From assembly GCF_049647105.1 (NCBI RefSeq), contig NZ_JBARWZ010000254.1:1-64000 (forward strand): 64,000 nt of DNA, in the 5' to 3' direction. The translations under genes and the position numbers were made by a program. The DNA comes from Actinophytocola sp049647105 (GTDB lineage: Bacteria; Actinomycetota; Actinomycetes; Mycobacteriales; Pseudonocardiaceae). Below the pieces are notes generated by a model. The model searched no databases, was not told the DNA's origin, and worked only from the letters and a program-made list of their open reading frames with translations. Below, piece after piece: positions 15,672-23,086 of this stretch. Each line of letters begins with the position of its first letter. Position 1 is the stretch's first letter.

Positions 15672-16510
15672 GCCGCGAAGACGTGCTGGTGACGGCCGAG
15701 TGGGCCGAGAACAACCTGGAGACCGCCGGGGTGGTGTTCGTCGAGGTCGACGAGGACACCTCCGCGTACGACGGCGGGCACATCCCCGGCGCGGTGAAGA
15801 TCGACTGGAAGACCGAGCTGCAGGACACGGTGCGCCGTGACTTCGTGGACCGTGCGGGCTTCGAGAAGCTGCTGTCCGCCAAGGGCATCAGCAACGACGA
15901 CCGCGTGATCCTGTACGGCGGCAACAACAACTGGTTCGCCGCGTACGCGTACTGGTATTTCAAGCTGTACGGCCACCAGGCGGTGCAGCTGCTCGACGGT
16001 GGCCGCAAGAAGTGGGAGCTCGACGGGCGCCCGCTGTCCAAGGACGTCGTGACCCGCGCCGAGACCGAGTACAAGGCGCAGGAGCAGGACTCCGCGATCC
16101 GCGCGTTCCGCGACGAGGTCGTCGAGGCCATCAACGCCAAGAACCTGGTCGACGTGCGGTCGCCGGACGAGTTCTCCGGCAAGCTGCTCGCCCCCGCCCA
16201 CCTGCCGCAGGAGCAGGCGCAGCGGGCGGGCCACATCCCGTCGGCGATCAACGTGCCGTGGAGCAAGGCGGCCAACGAGGACGGCACGTTCCGCTCCTCC
16301 GACGAGCTGCGTGAGCTGTACAAGGAAGCCGGGATCGACGAGGGCAAGGCCACCATCGCCTACTGCCGCATCGGTGAGCGCAGCTCGCACACGTGGTTCG
16401 CACTGCACGAGCTGCTCGGCTACTCGGATGTCAAGAACTACGACGGGTCCTGGACCGAGTACGGCTCACTCGTGGGCGTGCCGGTCGAGATCGGCCCCGG
16501 CACCAACTGA
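15668..16510 (+). CDS. Thiosulfate sulfurtransferase (two-domain rhodanese, CysA2/SseA type)
   Basis: The enzyme moves a sulfane sulfur from thiosulfate to acceptors such as cyanide or thiols, through a persulfide on the active cysteine. The 280-residue protein has two rhodanese domains. The inactive N-terminal one (about 10-125) ends in VQLLDGGRKKWELDG; the C-terminal one (about 150-275) contains VDVRSPDEFSGK and the active loop YCRIGERSSHTW. The ATG overlaps the stop of the DUF4395 gene. Same order as cysA2-sseC2 in mycobacteria, which supports the assignment. Confidence 0.93.
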   Translation: MSREDVLVTAEWAENNLETAGVVFVEVDEDTSAYDGGHIPGAVKIDWKTELQDTVRRDFVDRAGFEKLLSAKGISNDDRVILYGGNNNWFAAYAYWYFKLYGHQAVQLLDGGRKKWELDGRPLSKDVVTRAETEYKAQEQDSAIRAFRDEVVEAINAKNLVDVRSPDEFSGKLLAPAHLPQEQAQRAGHIPSAINVPWSKAANEDGTFRSSDELRELYKEAGIDEGKATIAYCRIGERSSHTWFALHELLGYSDVKNYDGSWTEYGSLVGVPVEIGPGTN

Positions 16511-16533
16511 GGGTTCCCGAAGGAGAGACACGC

Positions 16534-16845
16534 ATGGCCAACGACGGTTGCGGCGCACCAGAGCAGACCGCAGTACTGCCCTCGGGCATCGACCTCGGCA
16601 AGGAGATCGTGCTCGGCGGCAAGGTGACCGCGGACGGTGCGCCCATCGGCGGCGCGTACGTCCGGCTGCTCGACGCGAACGGCGAGTTCACCGCCGAGGT
16701 GGTGTCCTCGGAGGACGGCGACTTCCGGTTCTTCGCCGCGCCGGGCCAGTGGACGGTGCGCGCACTGCACCGTTCCGGCAACGGAGAGGCCAGGGTGACC
16801 GCCGACGGACCAGGCCTGCACCCGGTGGCCGTGTCGGTCGCCTGA
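16534..16845 (+). CDS. DUF1416 protein (SseC type)
   Basis: The 103-residue protein has the carboxypeptidase regulatory-like beta-sandwich of DUF1416 (GGKVTADGAPIGGAYVRLLDANGEF, VVSSEDGDFRFFAAPGQWTVRAL) and an N-terminal NDGCGAPEQ. SseC proteins accompany thiosulfate sulfurtransferase genes across actinobacteria and are thought to act in sulfur transfer; their exact job is not known. ATG 16534 is preceded by AAGGAGAG. It is the last gene of the operon and is followed by a strong hairpin. Confidence 0.88.
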   Translation: MANDGCGAPEQTAVLPSGIDLGKEIVLGGKVTADGAPIGGAYVRLLDANGEFTAEVVSSEDGDFRFFAAPGQWTVRALHRSGNGEARVTADGPGLHPVAVSVA

Positions 16846-16860
16846 GAGCTTTACCCCGAA

Positions 16861-16895
16861 AACGCGGGGCGGCCTGAAGTCGGCCGCCCCGCGTT
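16861..16895 (+). terminator. Terminator of the sulfur-transfer operon
   Basis: A perfect 14-bp stem (AACGCGGGGCGGCC with its complement) around a 7-nt loop. There is no U-tract, as is common for actinobacterial terminators. Confidence 0.8.
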
Positions 16896-16899
16896 GCCA

Positions 16900-16905
16900 T
16901 ATCCT
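16900..16905 (+). promoter_or_regulatory. Leaderless -10 of the small membrane gene and nitrobindin
   Basis: TATCCT is followed by 6 nt and GTG at 16912. It lies just after the terminator hairpin, as expected for a new transcription unit. Confidence 0.45.
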
Positions 16906-16911
16906 CACCGG

Positions 16912-17010
16912 GTGGAACTGCTCGTCACCCTGTCGCTGATCGCGGCCGCACTCGCCGGCGCCGTCCTGCTCGGCCGTCTGGCCGTGCACGTTCGCGGGGC
17001 ACGCTCATGA
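16912..17010 (+). CDS. Small membrane protein, 32 residues, coupled to nitrobindin
   Basis: The frame GTG..TGA encodes a peptide made almost entirely of one hydrophobic helix (LLVTLSLIAAALAGAVLLG) with a basic C-terminal end (RLAVHVRGARS). It is supported by a leaderless -10 at the right distance and by an ATGA overlap with the next gene. No homologue is recognised. A chance frame remains possible, although promoter, composition and coupling all agree. Confidence 0.55.
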   Translation: MELLVTLSLIAAALAGAVLLGRLAVHVRGARS

Positions 17011-17642
17011 CCACTCCTGACCAGCCCGTTCCCGGCAGCGGCGACGAGGCCGTGCGGGTGGCCGCCGAACGCGCGAACACCACCCGCGAGCGCAACCTCC
17101 CGCTGTGGCCGGACCTGCCGATCCCCGGCGACACCGCGAACCTGCGCGAGGGCGCCAACCTGCACGACGCGCTGCTGCCACTGCTGCCGCTGATCGGCGT
17201 GTGGCGCGGCGAGGGCGAGGTCGTGTACCCGACGATCGAGTCGCAGCACTTCGGCCAGCAGATCGTGTTCGCGCACGACGGCAGGCCCTTCGTGTACTAC
17301 GAGAGCCGCGCGTGGCTCCTCGACGCGGACGGCAAGGTGATCCGGCCAGCCGCCCGCGAGATGGGCTGGTGGCGCCCCCAGCCCGACGGGACGATCGAGC
17401 TACTGCTCACCCACGCGACCGGCGTGATCGAGATCTACTACGGCGAGTCGAGGACGCAGACCTCCTGGGAGCTGGCCACGGACGTCACCATGCGGACGGC
17501 ATCGGCCAAGGAGGTCAACGGCGCGAAGCGGCTGTACGGCCTGGTCAACAACGGCGACCTGGCCTACGTCGAGGAACGCGCCATGGTCGGCCAGCCTCTG
17601 CAGCCGCACACCTCCGCGTACCTACGCCGGATCGCGGGCTAA
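17007..17642 (+). CDS. Nitrobindin-like heme beta-barrel protein (DUF1794 type)
   Basis: Nitrobindins bind ferric heme in a small beta-barrel and isomerise peroxynitrite to nitrate. The 211-residue protein has the family's GxWxGxG motif (GVWRGEGEVVYPT), strands such as FGQQIVFAHDGRPFVYYESRAW, and a C-terminal PLQPHTSAYLRRI, where the proximal heme histidine is expected. The length and the location beside the aminotransferase IV gene match Rv0813c-Rv0812 of mycobacteria. Its stop overlaps that of the convergent gene by 4 nt. Confidence 0.88.
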   Translation: MTTPDQPVPGSGDEAVRVAAERANTTRERNLPLWPDLPIPGDTANLREGANLHDALLPLLPLIGVWRGEGEVVYPTIESQHFGQQIVFAHDGRPFVYYESRAWLLDADGKVIRPAAREMGWWRPQPDGTIELLLTHATGVIEIYYGESRTQTSWELATDVTMRTASAKEVNGAKRLYGLVNNGDLAYVEERAMVGQPLQPHTSAYLRRIAG

Positions 17643-18481
17643 TACTCCGACTCGTACAGCGCGTTCAGCTCCGTGTGCAGCTCCGCTGTGTCCGGCAGGG
17701 CAACCCCGTCCAGCGTGCGCACCCGAGTGATCTTGCGGACGCTCGACGCCAGGAAGACGCCATCGGCGTCCCGCAGCTCCCGCACGGTCAGCGGCTCGAC
17801 CTTCGTCACCCAGCCCGCGCGCTCCGCCGCACGGAACAGCGCCCCCTGCGTGGTGCCCTTCAGAATCCCGCTCGACGGCGGCGTGGTGCGGAGCGTCCTG
17901 CCGGTCGCGATGACGACCGTCGACGTCGGACCCTCCAGCACCGAACCGTCCGCCGCCACGAAGATCACCTCGGTCGCGCCGACCGACTCCGCGTGCCGGA
18001 GGGCCGCCATGTTCACCGCGTACGACAACGACTTCGCACCCAGCAGCAGCCACGGCGCGCGGGAAACGATCTCCGGGTCGTAGCCGCGGTCGAGCAGCAC
18101 CGCGTCGACTCCCGACGACCGGGCGGCGAGGACCTTCTCGCCGATCGACAGCCCCATCGCGTAGCCGGTCGGTGAGCCGTCGCCGAACTCCGGGCCGCGG
18201 GTGTAGATGAGCTTCAGCGCCATCTCGCCGTCGCCGTGCCAGTTGTCCAGCACCACCTGGACGCAGCGCTCCCACTGCGCACGATCGGGTACCGGGAGCT
18301 GCAGCATGGCGGCCGAGTAGGCGAGGCGATCGAGGTGCGGGCCCAGCTCGCGGGGCTTGCCGTCCACCACGAGGATCGTCTCGAAGACGCCGTCGCCGCG
18401 AGTGATGCCCAGGTCGTCCACCCGGATCAGCGGAGTCTCCGGATCGGTAAGTGTTCCGTCGAGCATCGCCAGCACGCGCAT
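17639..18481 (-). CDS. Aminotransferase class IV, probable aminodeoxychorismate lyase
   Basis: This PLP-dependent fold IV enzyme is the likely source of p-aminobenzoate for folate. The 280-residue protein contains VDDLGITRGDGVFETILVVDGKP, a lysine region LLLGAKSLSYAVNMAALRHA (the PLP Schiff-base Lys is probably in this segment), and the EVIFVAADGSVLEGPTSTVVI cofactor strand. Branched-chain or D-amino acid aminotransferase activity cannot be ruled out by eye. ATG 18481 lies 6 nt after TACGCT on the minus strand, so translation is probably leaderless. Confidence 0.8.
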   Translation of the reverse strand: MRVLAMLDGTLTDPETPLIRVDDLGITRGDGVFETILVVDGKPRELGPHLDRLAYSAAMLQLPVPDRAQWERCVQVVLDNWHGDGEMALKLIYTRGPEFGDGSPTGYAMGLSIGEKVLAARSSGVDAVLLDRGYDPEIVSRAPWLLLGAKSLSYAVNMAALRHAESVGATEVIFVAADGSVLEGPTSTVVIATGRTLRTTPPSSGILKGTTQGALFRAAERAGWVTKVEPLTVRELRDADGVFLASSVRKITRVRTLDGVALPDTAELHTELNALYESEY

Positions 18482-18487
18482 GGGGAA

Positions 18488-18507
18488 AGCGTACGCGGGC
18501 CTACGAT
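18488..18507. promoter_or_regulatory. Back-to-back leaderless promoters (aminotransferase / Fur-family gene)
   Basis: Only 33 bp separate the two divergent start codons. On the minus strand TACGCT (18493-18488) serves the aminotransferase; on the plus strand TACGAT (18502-18507) stands 7 nt before the GTG of the Fur-family gene. Upstream promoter regions of each must lie inside the other's early transcribed sequence. Confidence 0.55.
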
Positions 18508-18514
18508 CGGTGTT

Positions 18515-18955
18515 GTGGAGACCAACATCCAGGAGGAACGGGCGCAGCTGAAGTCCACGCTGCACGAGCGCGGCATGCGGATGACGCCGCAACGCCAGCT
18601 CGTACTGGACGCGCTGCTCGAACTGGAGCACGCCACCCCGGAGCAGGTCTGCCAGCACGTGCAGCGCAGCACGCCGACGGTCAACATCACGACCATCTAC
18701 CGCACGCTCGAGCTGCTGGAGTCGCTCGGCGTCGTGCGGCACACGCACCTCGGGCACGGCGCGCCGAACTACTCGGTGCACGAGCACAAGCACGTCCACC
18801 TCGTCTGCCACAGCTGCGACCGGGTGCTGGAGGCGCCGTGCGACGTCATGGACGACCTGCGTGGAACACTCCGCGCCCACTTCGGGTTCGCACTTGATGC
18901 GAGCCACCTCGCGTTGTCCGGCCTGTGCGAGAACTGCCATAAGGAGACCTCATGA
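18515..18955 (+). CDS. Fur-family metal-responsive transcriptional regulator
   Basis: The 146-residue repressor has a winged helix (about 12-90: HERGMRMTPQRQLVLDALLELEHATPEQV, PTVNITTIYRTLELLESLGVVR) and a dimerisation domain with the regulatory cluster HEHKHVHLVCHSC and two CxxC pairs (CHSC, CENC) for structural zinc. The sequence does not by itself separate Fur from Zur. Leaderless GTG start. Translationally coupled (ATGA) to the ygfZ-like gene, which suggests a tie to iron-sulfur or metal homeostasis. Confidence 0.9.
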   Translation: METNIQEERAQLKSTLHERGMRMTPQRQLVLDALLELEHATPEQVCQHVQRSTPTVNITTIYRTLELLESLGVVRHTHLGHGAPNYSVHEHKHVHLVCHSCDRVLEAPCDVMDDLRGTLRAHFGFALDASHLALSGLCENCHKETS

Positions 18956-20022
18956 CCGCGGTCGAAGCCCCGGAAGGTTCGCCGGACGCGGGTGTGCCGT
19001 GGCATTTCGGTGACCCGTTCGCCGAGCAGCGGTCGGCGGCACGCAAGGTCGCCGTGGTCGACCGGTCCAACCGGGCGGTTATCGCGGTCACCGGGCCGGA
19101 ACGCCTGTCGTGGCTGCACCTCGTGATCTCCCAGCACATGACCGACCTCGCCGACGGCGCCGCCACCGAGGCACTGGTGCTCGACAGCCAGGGCCGCGTC
19201 GACGCGCACATGGAGGTCGCGCACCTCGGCGACACCGTCTGGCTCGACACCGATCCGGGCGCCACGGCCACCGGCGTGCGCGGCGGGAAGCAGCCGCTCC
19301 TCGAGTACCTCGAGTCGATGGTGTTCTGGTCCAAGGTCGAGCTGCGGGACGCGACCGCCGAGCGGGCCGTGCTGACGCTGCTCGGCCCCGAGACCGACGC
19401 TCTGCTGTCGAAGGTCGGGCTGCCGGTGCCCGAGCAGGTCGCGGCCGGGGACGACGTGACCGTGCGTCGCGGCGCGCTGGGCGTGGACCTGCTCGTGCCG
19501 AGGGACGTCCACGGCACCTGGTGGGCCCGCCTCACGGAGGCAGGCGCGCGGCCGATGGGCAGCTGGGGCTACGAGGCGTTCCGCGTCGAGGCCGTGCGGC
19601 CGCGCATGGACCTCGACACCGACGAGCGCACGATCCCGCACGAGGTCCGCTGGGTGCACGTCGCCGCGCACGTCGCCAAGGGCTGCTACCGCGGCCAGGA
19701 GACCGTGTCGAAGGTGCACAACGTGGGCCGCCCGCCTCGGCGGCTGCTGCTGCTGCACCTGGATGGCTCGCCGGAGGTCCTTCCGGAGACCGGCGACCCC
19801 GTGCTGCACGGCGAACGCACCGTCGGCCGGGTCGGCTCGGTGATCCGGCACCACGAGCTGGGCCCGATCGCGCTGGCGCTGGTCAAGTACTCCGTGCCGC
19901 TGGACGCCGAACTGCTCGTCGGGCAGGACGACCGGATCGTGCAGGCCGCCATCGACCCGGACTCGGCGCCGGAGACCACCCCTGGCCTCGGCCGCGAAGC
20001 CGCCCGCCGCCTCCGCGGCTGA
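18952..20022 (+). CDS. ygfZ: Folate-binding YgfZ/GcvT-like protein
   Basis: YgfZ proteins use tetrahydrofolate and support repair or maturation of some iron-sulfur enzymes. The 356-residue protein shows the GcvT-like fold and the family signature KGCYRGQE (about 242-249), whose Cys is functionally essential in studied members. AAGGAG precedes the ATG, which overlaps the stop of the Fur-family gene. The coupling makes regulation by that metal sensor, or shared demand, likely. Confidence 0.9.
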   Translation: MTAVEAPEGSPDAGVPWHFGDPFAEQRSAARKVAVVDRSNRAVIAVTGPERLSWLHLVISQHMTDLADGAATEALVLDSQGRVDAHMEVAHLGDTVWLDTDPGATATGVRGGKQPLLEYLESMVFWSKVELRDATAERAVLTLLGPETDALLSKVGLPVPEQVAAGDDVTVRRGALGVDLLVPRDVHGTWWARLTEAGARPMGSWGYEAFRVEAVRPRMDLDTDERTIPHEVRWVHVAAHVAKGCYRGQETVSKVHNVGRPPRRLLLLHLDGSPEVLPETGDPVLHGERTVGRVGSVIRHHELGPIALALVKYSVPLDAELLVGQDDRIVQAAIDPDSAPETTPGLGREAARRLRG

Positions 20023-20023
20023 G

Positions 20024-20138
20024 TTGTCCACAGCCGCACCGGTTATCCACAAACAAGATCGACATCCGTCCCTCTGTCGGTGGGTGCCGGTAAACTGGCA
20101 TGGCGGGACGCCCCCGGGAACGGGTGGGGGTTGGCATC
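20024..20138 (+). repeat. Dispersed element copy 2: DnaA-box pair plus damage-type promoter
   Basis: The copy begins 2 bp after the ygfZ stop. TTGTCCACA (20024-20032) and TTATCCACA (20043-20051) stand at a 19-bp pitch. TGTCGGTG (20075-20082), exactly 8 nt and TAAACT (20091-20096) match the RecA-NDp/PafBC promoter. The block 20086-20138 is identical over 53 bp to 12514-12566 in inverse orientation. It points toward the BKACE gene 220 bp downstream. Confidence 0.88.
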
Positions 20139-20361
20139 CGGCCGGTTTGCGTGTTTTCGCAGGTCAGGGGCGCGGGTCGGGGGCTGTGACGGCGTTGGAG
20201 ACCTGTGCGTGGGCCTGTGGGGCCGGTGCCCGCTGGGAAGCTCGCCGCCATGATCAGGTCAGGACGGGTCGCCCACCAGCCTCACGGATCTCCTCAACTT
20301 CTCCGGGTCGTCGCGAAGCCAGGGGTGGGGCCGGCGTGCGGTTCCGCATACGATCGCGGCC
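20139..20361. other. Gene-free stretch before the BKACE gene
   Basis: No supported reading frame, RNA gene or strong hairpin is seen between the repeat element and the start of the next gene, apart from its -10 at 20349-20354. It would form the leader of any transcript started at the element's promoter. Confidence 0.5.
20349..20354 (+). promoter_or_regulatory. Leaderless -10 of the BKACE gene
   Basis: TACGAT followed by 7 nt and ATG 20362. Confidence 0.5.
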
Positions 20362-21192
20362 ATGTCCACCGGCACGCTGATCACGGTCGCGCCCACCGGC
20401 GCGGAGCACGCGAAATCCTACGTCCCCAATCTCCCCGTCACCATCGAGGAGCTGGTGCGCACCGCGAAGGACTGCGAGCGCGTCGGCGCCTCGATGATCC
20501 ACGTCCACATCCGTGGCGCGGATACGCAGCCGACGCTCGACCTGCAGCGGCTGAAGGACACCGTGGCCGCGTTGCGTGAAGAGACTTCGCTGGTCGTGCA
20601 GCTGTCCACCGGTGGCGCGGTGACCGACCCGGAGGAGCACCGGCTGCGGGTGCTCGACGCGCTGCCGGACTCGGCGAGCTGCACGATGGGCACGGTCAAC
20701 TTCGGTGACGACGTGTTCATGAACCGCTGGGAGTTCGTGGTCGAGCTGCACAAGCGGATGCGGGACCGCGGCATCGTGCCGGAGTACGAGATCTTCGACC
20801 TTGGCCAGCTCGCCAGCCTGCGCCGCCTCCTCGACCAGCACGGCCTCCCCTCGGGCGGGCACGTGCACGTCGACCTGGTGATGGGTGTGCCGGGCGGCAT
20901 GCCGGGTGACGCGGAGACGCTGGTCGCGGCGCTGCGGATGATCCCGGAGGGCGCCACGTTCTCGGCGACGGGTGTCGGCCGCACGTCGATCCCGGTGATG
21001 CTGGCGGCGCTGTCGGCGGGCGGTCATCTGCGGGTCGGCATGGAGGACACCATCTCCTACGCCCGTGGTGAACGGGTGCGCGACAACGCCCAGCTGGTCG
21101 CCCGGGCCGCCGGGTTGGCCAAAATCGCGCAGCGGCCGCCAATGCGGCCGGACGAAGTTCGTACCCTTTTGCAGGTTGCCCAAAGCAACTGA
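20362..21192 (+). CDS. BKACE family (beta-keto acid cleavage enzyme, DUF849-type)
   Basis: BKACE enzymes are TIM barrels that use Zn and acetyl-CoA to cleave beta-keto acids; 3-keto-5-aminohexanoate cleavage in lysine fermentation is the founding reaction. The 276-residue protein has the zinc-binding MIHVHIRG (the HxH pair), the LSTGGAVTDPEEH phosphate or CoA-side loop and VMGVPGGMPGD. The substrate cannot be told from sequence, and no lysine-fermentation genes are near. A leaderless TACGAT promoter precedes the ATG. Confidence 0.8.
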   Translation: MSTGTLITVAPTGAEHAKSYVPNLPVTIEELVRTAKDCERVGASMIHVHIRGADTQPTLDLQRLKDTVAALREETSLVVQLSTGGAVTDPEEHRLRVLDALPDSASCTMGTVNFGDDVFMNRWEFVVELHKRMRDRGIVPEYEIFDLGQLASLRRLLDQHGLPSGGHVHVDLVMGVPGGMPGDAETLVAALRMIPEGATFSATGVGRTSIPVMLAALSAGGHLRVGMEDTISYARGERVRDNAQLVARAAGLAKIAQRPPMRPDEVRTLLQVAQSN

Positions 21193-21238
21193 CTTGGCGA
21201 GGTTGGCGGCACGGGGCCGCGTACCGGAGGATAGGCAC

Positions 21239-21805
21239 GTGATCGAAGTCCGTCCCGGTGGACGCAGGCGTATCGACCGAGTGCTCGCGCCGGACTATGT
21301 GCAGGATCTCGCCCAGCTCGACCTTGGCGAGGTACGCAGCCGCCGGGACGATGCCGCCCAGGAGGAGACCGACCTTTCCTACCTGCGCAGGCTGCTGCAC
21401 GGGCGGATCGACATCGTGAAGGCCGAGCAGCAGCGGCGCCGCGATGGCGGGTCCAGCTCCGTCGTGGAGCGGCTCGTGGAGATCCTGGCGGACAACGTGG
21501 TGGGGCCGGCCCCGTCCGGCGCCGGCCGCCACCAGACCCTGGAGCCGTCCCGCGCGGAGGCCCACCGCAGGCACGTCGAAGCGCTCGTGTCGGACGCCGA
21601 CCTGTCCGATGTGGCATCGCTACCGGACGAGCGGCTCGACCTCGCGCTGCGCACGTACGCGGCGGAGGAGGAGTCGGTCTCGAAGCGCAGGCGCGAGGTC
21701 CAGAAGGTCGTCGACGCCCTGAACGACGAGATCGGCGCGCGCTACCGCGCAGGCAGCGCCTCGGTGGACACGCTGCTGGCCGCCGAACGAGGCGAAGTGG
21801 ATTAG
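21239..21805 (+). CDS. RsiG-family protein, candidate c-di-GMP-dependent anti-sigma factor
   Basis: In Streptomyces, RsiG with bound c-di-GMP holds the sporulation sigma factor WhiG inactive. The 188-residue protein has the antiparallel coiled-coil character and two copies of the ligand motif E-x3-S-x2-R-x3-Q-x3-D. The first reads E-TDL-S-YL-R-RLL-H-GRI-D, with His replacing Gln. The second reads E-ESV-S-KR-R-REV-Q-KVV-D and is intact. GTG 21239 was chosen because GGAGG (21226-21230) precedes it at 8 nt. No sigma factor is nearby, so the partner must be encoded elsewhere. A c-di-GMP turnover enzyme lies at 44749-46824. Confidence 0.82.
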   Translation: MIEVRPGGRRRIDRVLAPDYVQDLAQLDLGEVRSRRDDAAQEETDLSYLRRLLHGRIDIVKAEQQRRRDGGSSSVVERLVEILADNVVGPAPSGAGRHQTLEPSRAEAHRRHVEALVSDADLSDVASLPDERLDLALRTYAAEEESVSKRRREVQKVVDALNDEIGARYRAGSASVDTLLAAERGEVD

Positions 21806-21839
21806 ACCAGTCCGCCTCCCCGGAATTGCGCAGTTCCTA

Positions 21840-22730
21840 CTAATTGAAGCGTTCGCGGACGGCCAGGCCGCCCCAGAAGTCGCGGAGCTTCTCGAAACGG
21901 CTCGCGATCTCGTCGACGTCCTCGCGTTCGAGCGCGTCGAGGATCGCGTGCACGTCCGCCGCCGACGTGTCCGCCTTCAGCTCCTCGTCCGTCAGCAGCT
22001 GCACGAGCCCGCCGTAGTCCAGCTCGACGGCCGACTGGTCGTCGAAGTGCTCCAGCCAGCGGCCGGTGTCCTCCAGGACCTTCGTCGGGCCCTGGTCACC
22101 CATCGCCCCCGAGGCCAGCTCGTGCGCCTTCGTGACCCGTGCCCGCGCGTCGGACATGGCCACCCGCCAGCACAACTGCCGCCGCCCGTCGTCCCTCGGC
22201 GCCAGCACCAGGTGCCTGGTCGCGGGGTCCACCAGCGTGAACCACGGCAGCGGCACGGTCCAGGTCGTCGAGACGGTGTGCACGGCGCCGCTGGGCAGCT
22301 CCGCGAGCACCCTCGTCGCCTTCTCCCGCACGCTGTCCTCGGACGAGGTCAGCGCGGCCGCCTTCAGTGACGGGTGCGCGGTCGACAGGAAGCCAACGAG
22401 CGCGGCGGCGGAGCGGGCGCGGATGTCCAGGGGGCAGACAAGCGGGCCATCGCCGACGTCGCCTGGCACCTCGGCCGGGTCGAGCACCAGTACCTCGCGC
22501 TGAGCGCGTGGCGACGGCGAACCGTTCGCCAGCTCGCCGGGCAGCAGCGTCGGCGGCTGGGAGAGCTGTGATCTGAACCACAGATCCCGCTCGCGCTCCG
22601 CGACCGAAGCGTAGTCCAGCTGTCCGTTTTGCACCGCTTCTCGCAGGCGGTCTGCTACGTCCGAGTCGAATGCTGACAGCGGTTCGTACACCCGGAGGTA
22701 GGCGACGAACGGTCGAGGCACGTGTCGCAT
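21840..22730 (-). CDS. Conserved hypothetical protein (Rv0811c-like position)
   Basis: The 296-residue soluble protein has no signal peptide or membrane helix. It begins HVPRPFVAYLRVYEPLSAFDSDVADRL, has a central region with the pair CPLDIRARSAAALVGFL and PWFTLVDPATRHLVL, and ends with acidic helices. Its place next to a DUF3073 gene and near the purine genes is that of the mycobacterial Rv0811c, which suggests an old actinobacterial gene of unknown role. ATG 22730 was chosen because homology-like sequence starts there; the frame stays open to a GTG at 22805. Confidence 0.75.
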   Translation of the reverse strand: MRHVPRPFVAYLRVYEPLSAFDSDVADRLREAVQNGQLDYASVAERERDLWFRSQLSQPPTLLPGELANGSPSPRAQREVLVLDPAEVPGDVGDGPLVCPLDIRARSAAALVGFLSTAHPSLKAAALTSSEDSVREKATRVLAELPSGAVHTVSTTWTVPLPWFTLVDPATRHLVLAPRDDGRRQLCWRVAMSDARARVTKAHELASGAMGDQGPTKVLEDTGRWLEHFDDQSAVELDYGGLVQLLTDEELKADTSAADVHAILDALEREDVDEIASRFEKLRDFWGGLAVRERFN

Positions 22731-22894
22731 GGTTTCACGGTTCCGCCGAACGCGATCAGTCGGCACCAGAACGTCGTGCCCCTTCGCACTGAACCCCCTC
22801 GGCACGGTACGGTAGTTGACAGGAACCAGTTGTCGAGATCAGCGGGGCCGCCGTTTCCCCCGGCCGCCCCGCAACTGTGCGAGGGGGTCGAGCC

Positions 22895-23074
22895 ATGGGG
22901 CGCGGCCGGGCGAAGGCTAAGCAGACCAAGGTAGCCCGAGAGCTCAAATACAGCACTCGTCAGACGGACTTCGATGCACTTCAGCGTGAGCTGTCGGGCA
23001 CCAAGTCCTCAGAGGGCGGCAACGGCGACGAGTCCTTCGACGACGATGAGTACGAGGACGACGACTACCGTTAG
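22895..23074 (+). CDS. DUF3073 small protein
   Basis: A 59-residue protein with a basic start (MGRGRAKAKQTKVARELKY) and an extremely acidic end (DESFDDDEYEDDDY), the hallmark of DUF3073. The function is unknown. GAGGGGG precedes the ATG by 7 nt. In mycobacteria the DUF3073 gene (Rv0810c) lies beside purM; here an 11.5-kb block with the inositol operon lies between it and purM (34562). Confidence 0.92.
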   Translation: MGRGRAKAKQTKVARELKYSTRQTDFDALQRELSGTKSSEGGNGDESFDDDEYEDDDYR

Positions 23075-23086
23075 ACGTCGCGAGCC

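Noticed and set aside
20100..20189. Short frame beginning MAGRPRERVGVGI in the repeated 53-bp block
   Set aside because: The two copies diverge straight after the identical block and the ATG is only 3 nt after the -10, so a conserved peptide is not supported.
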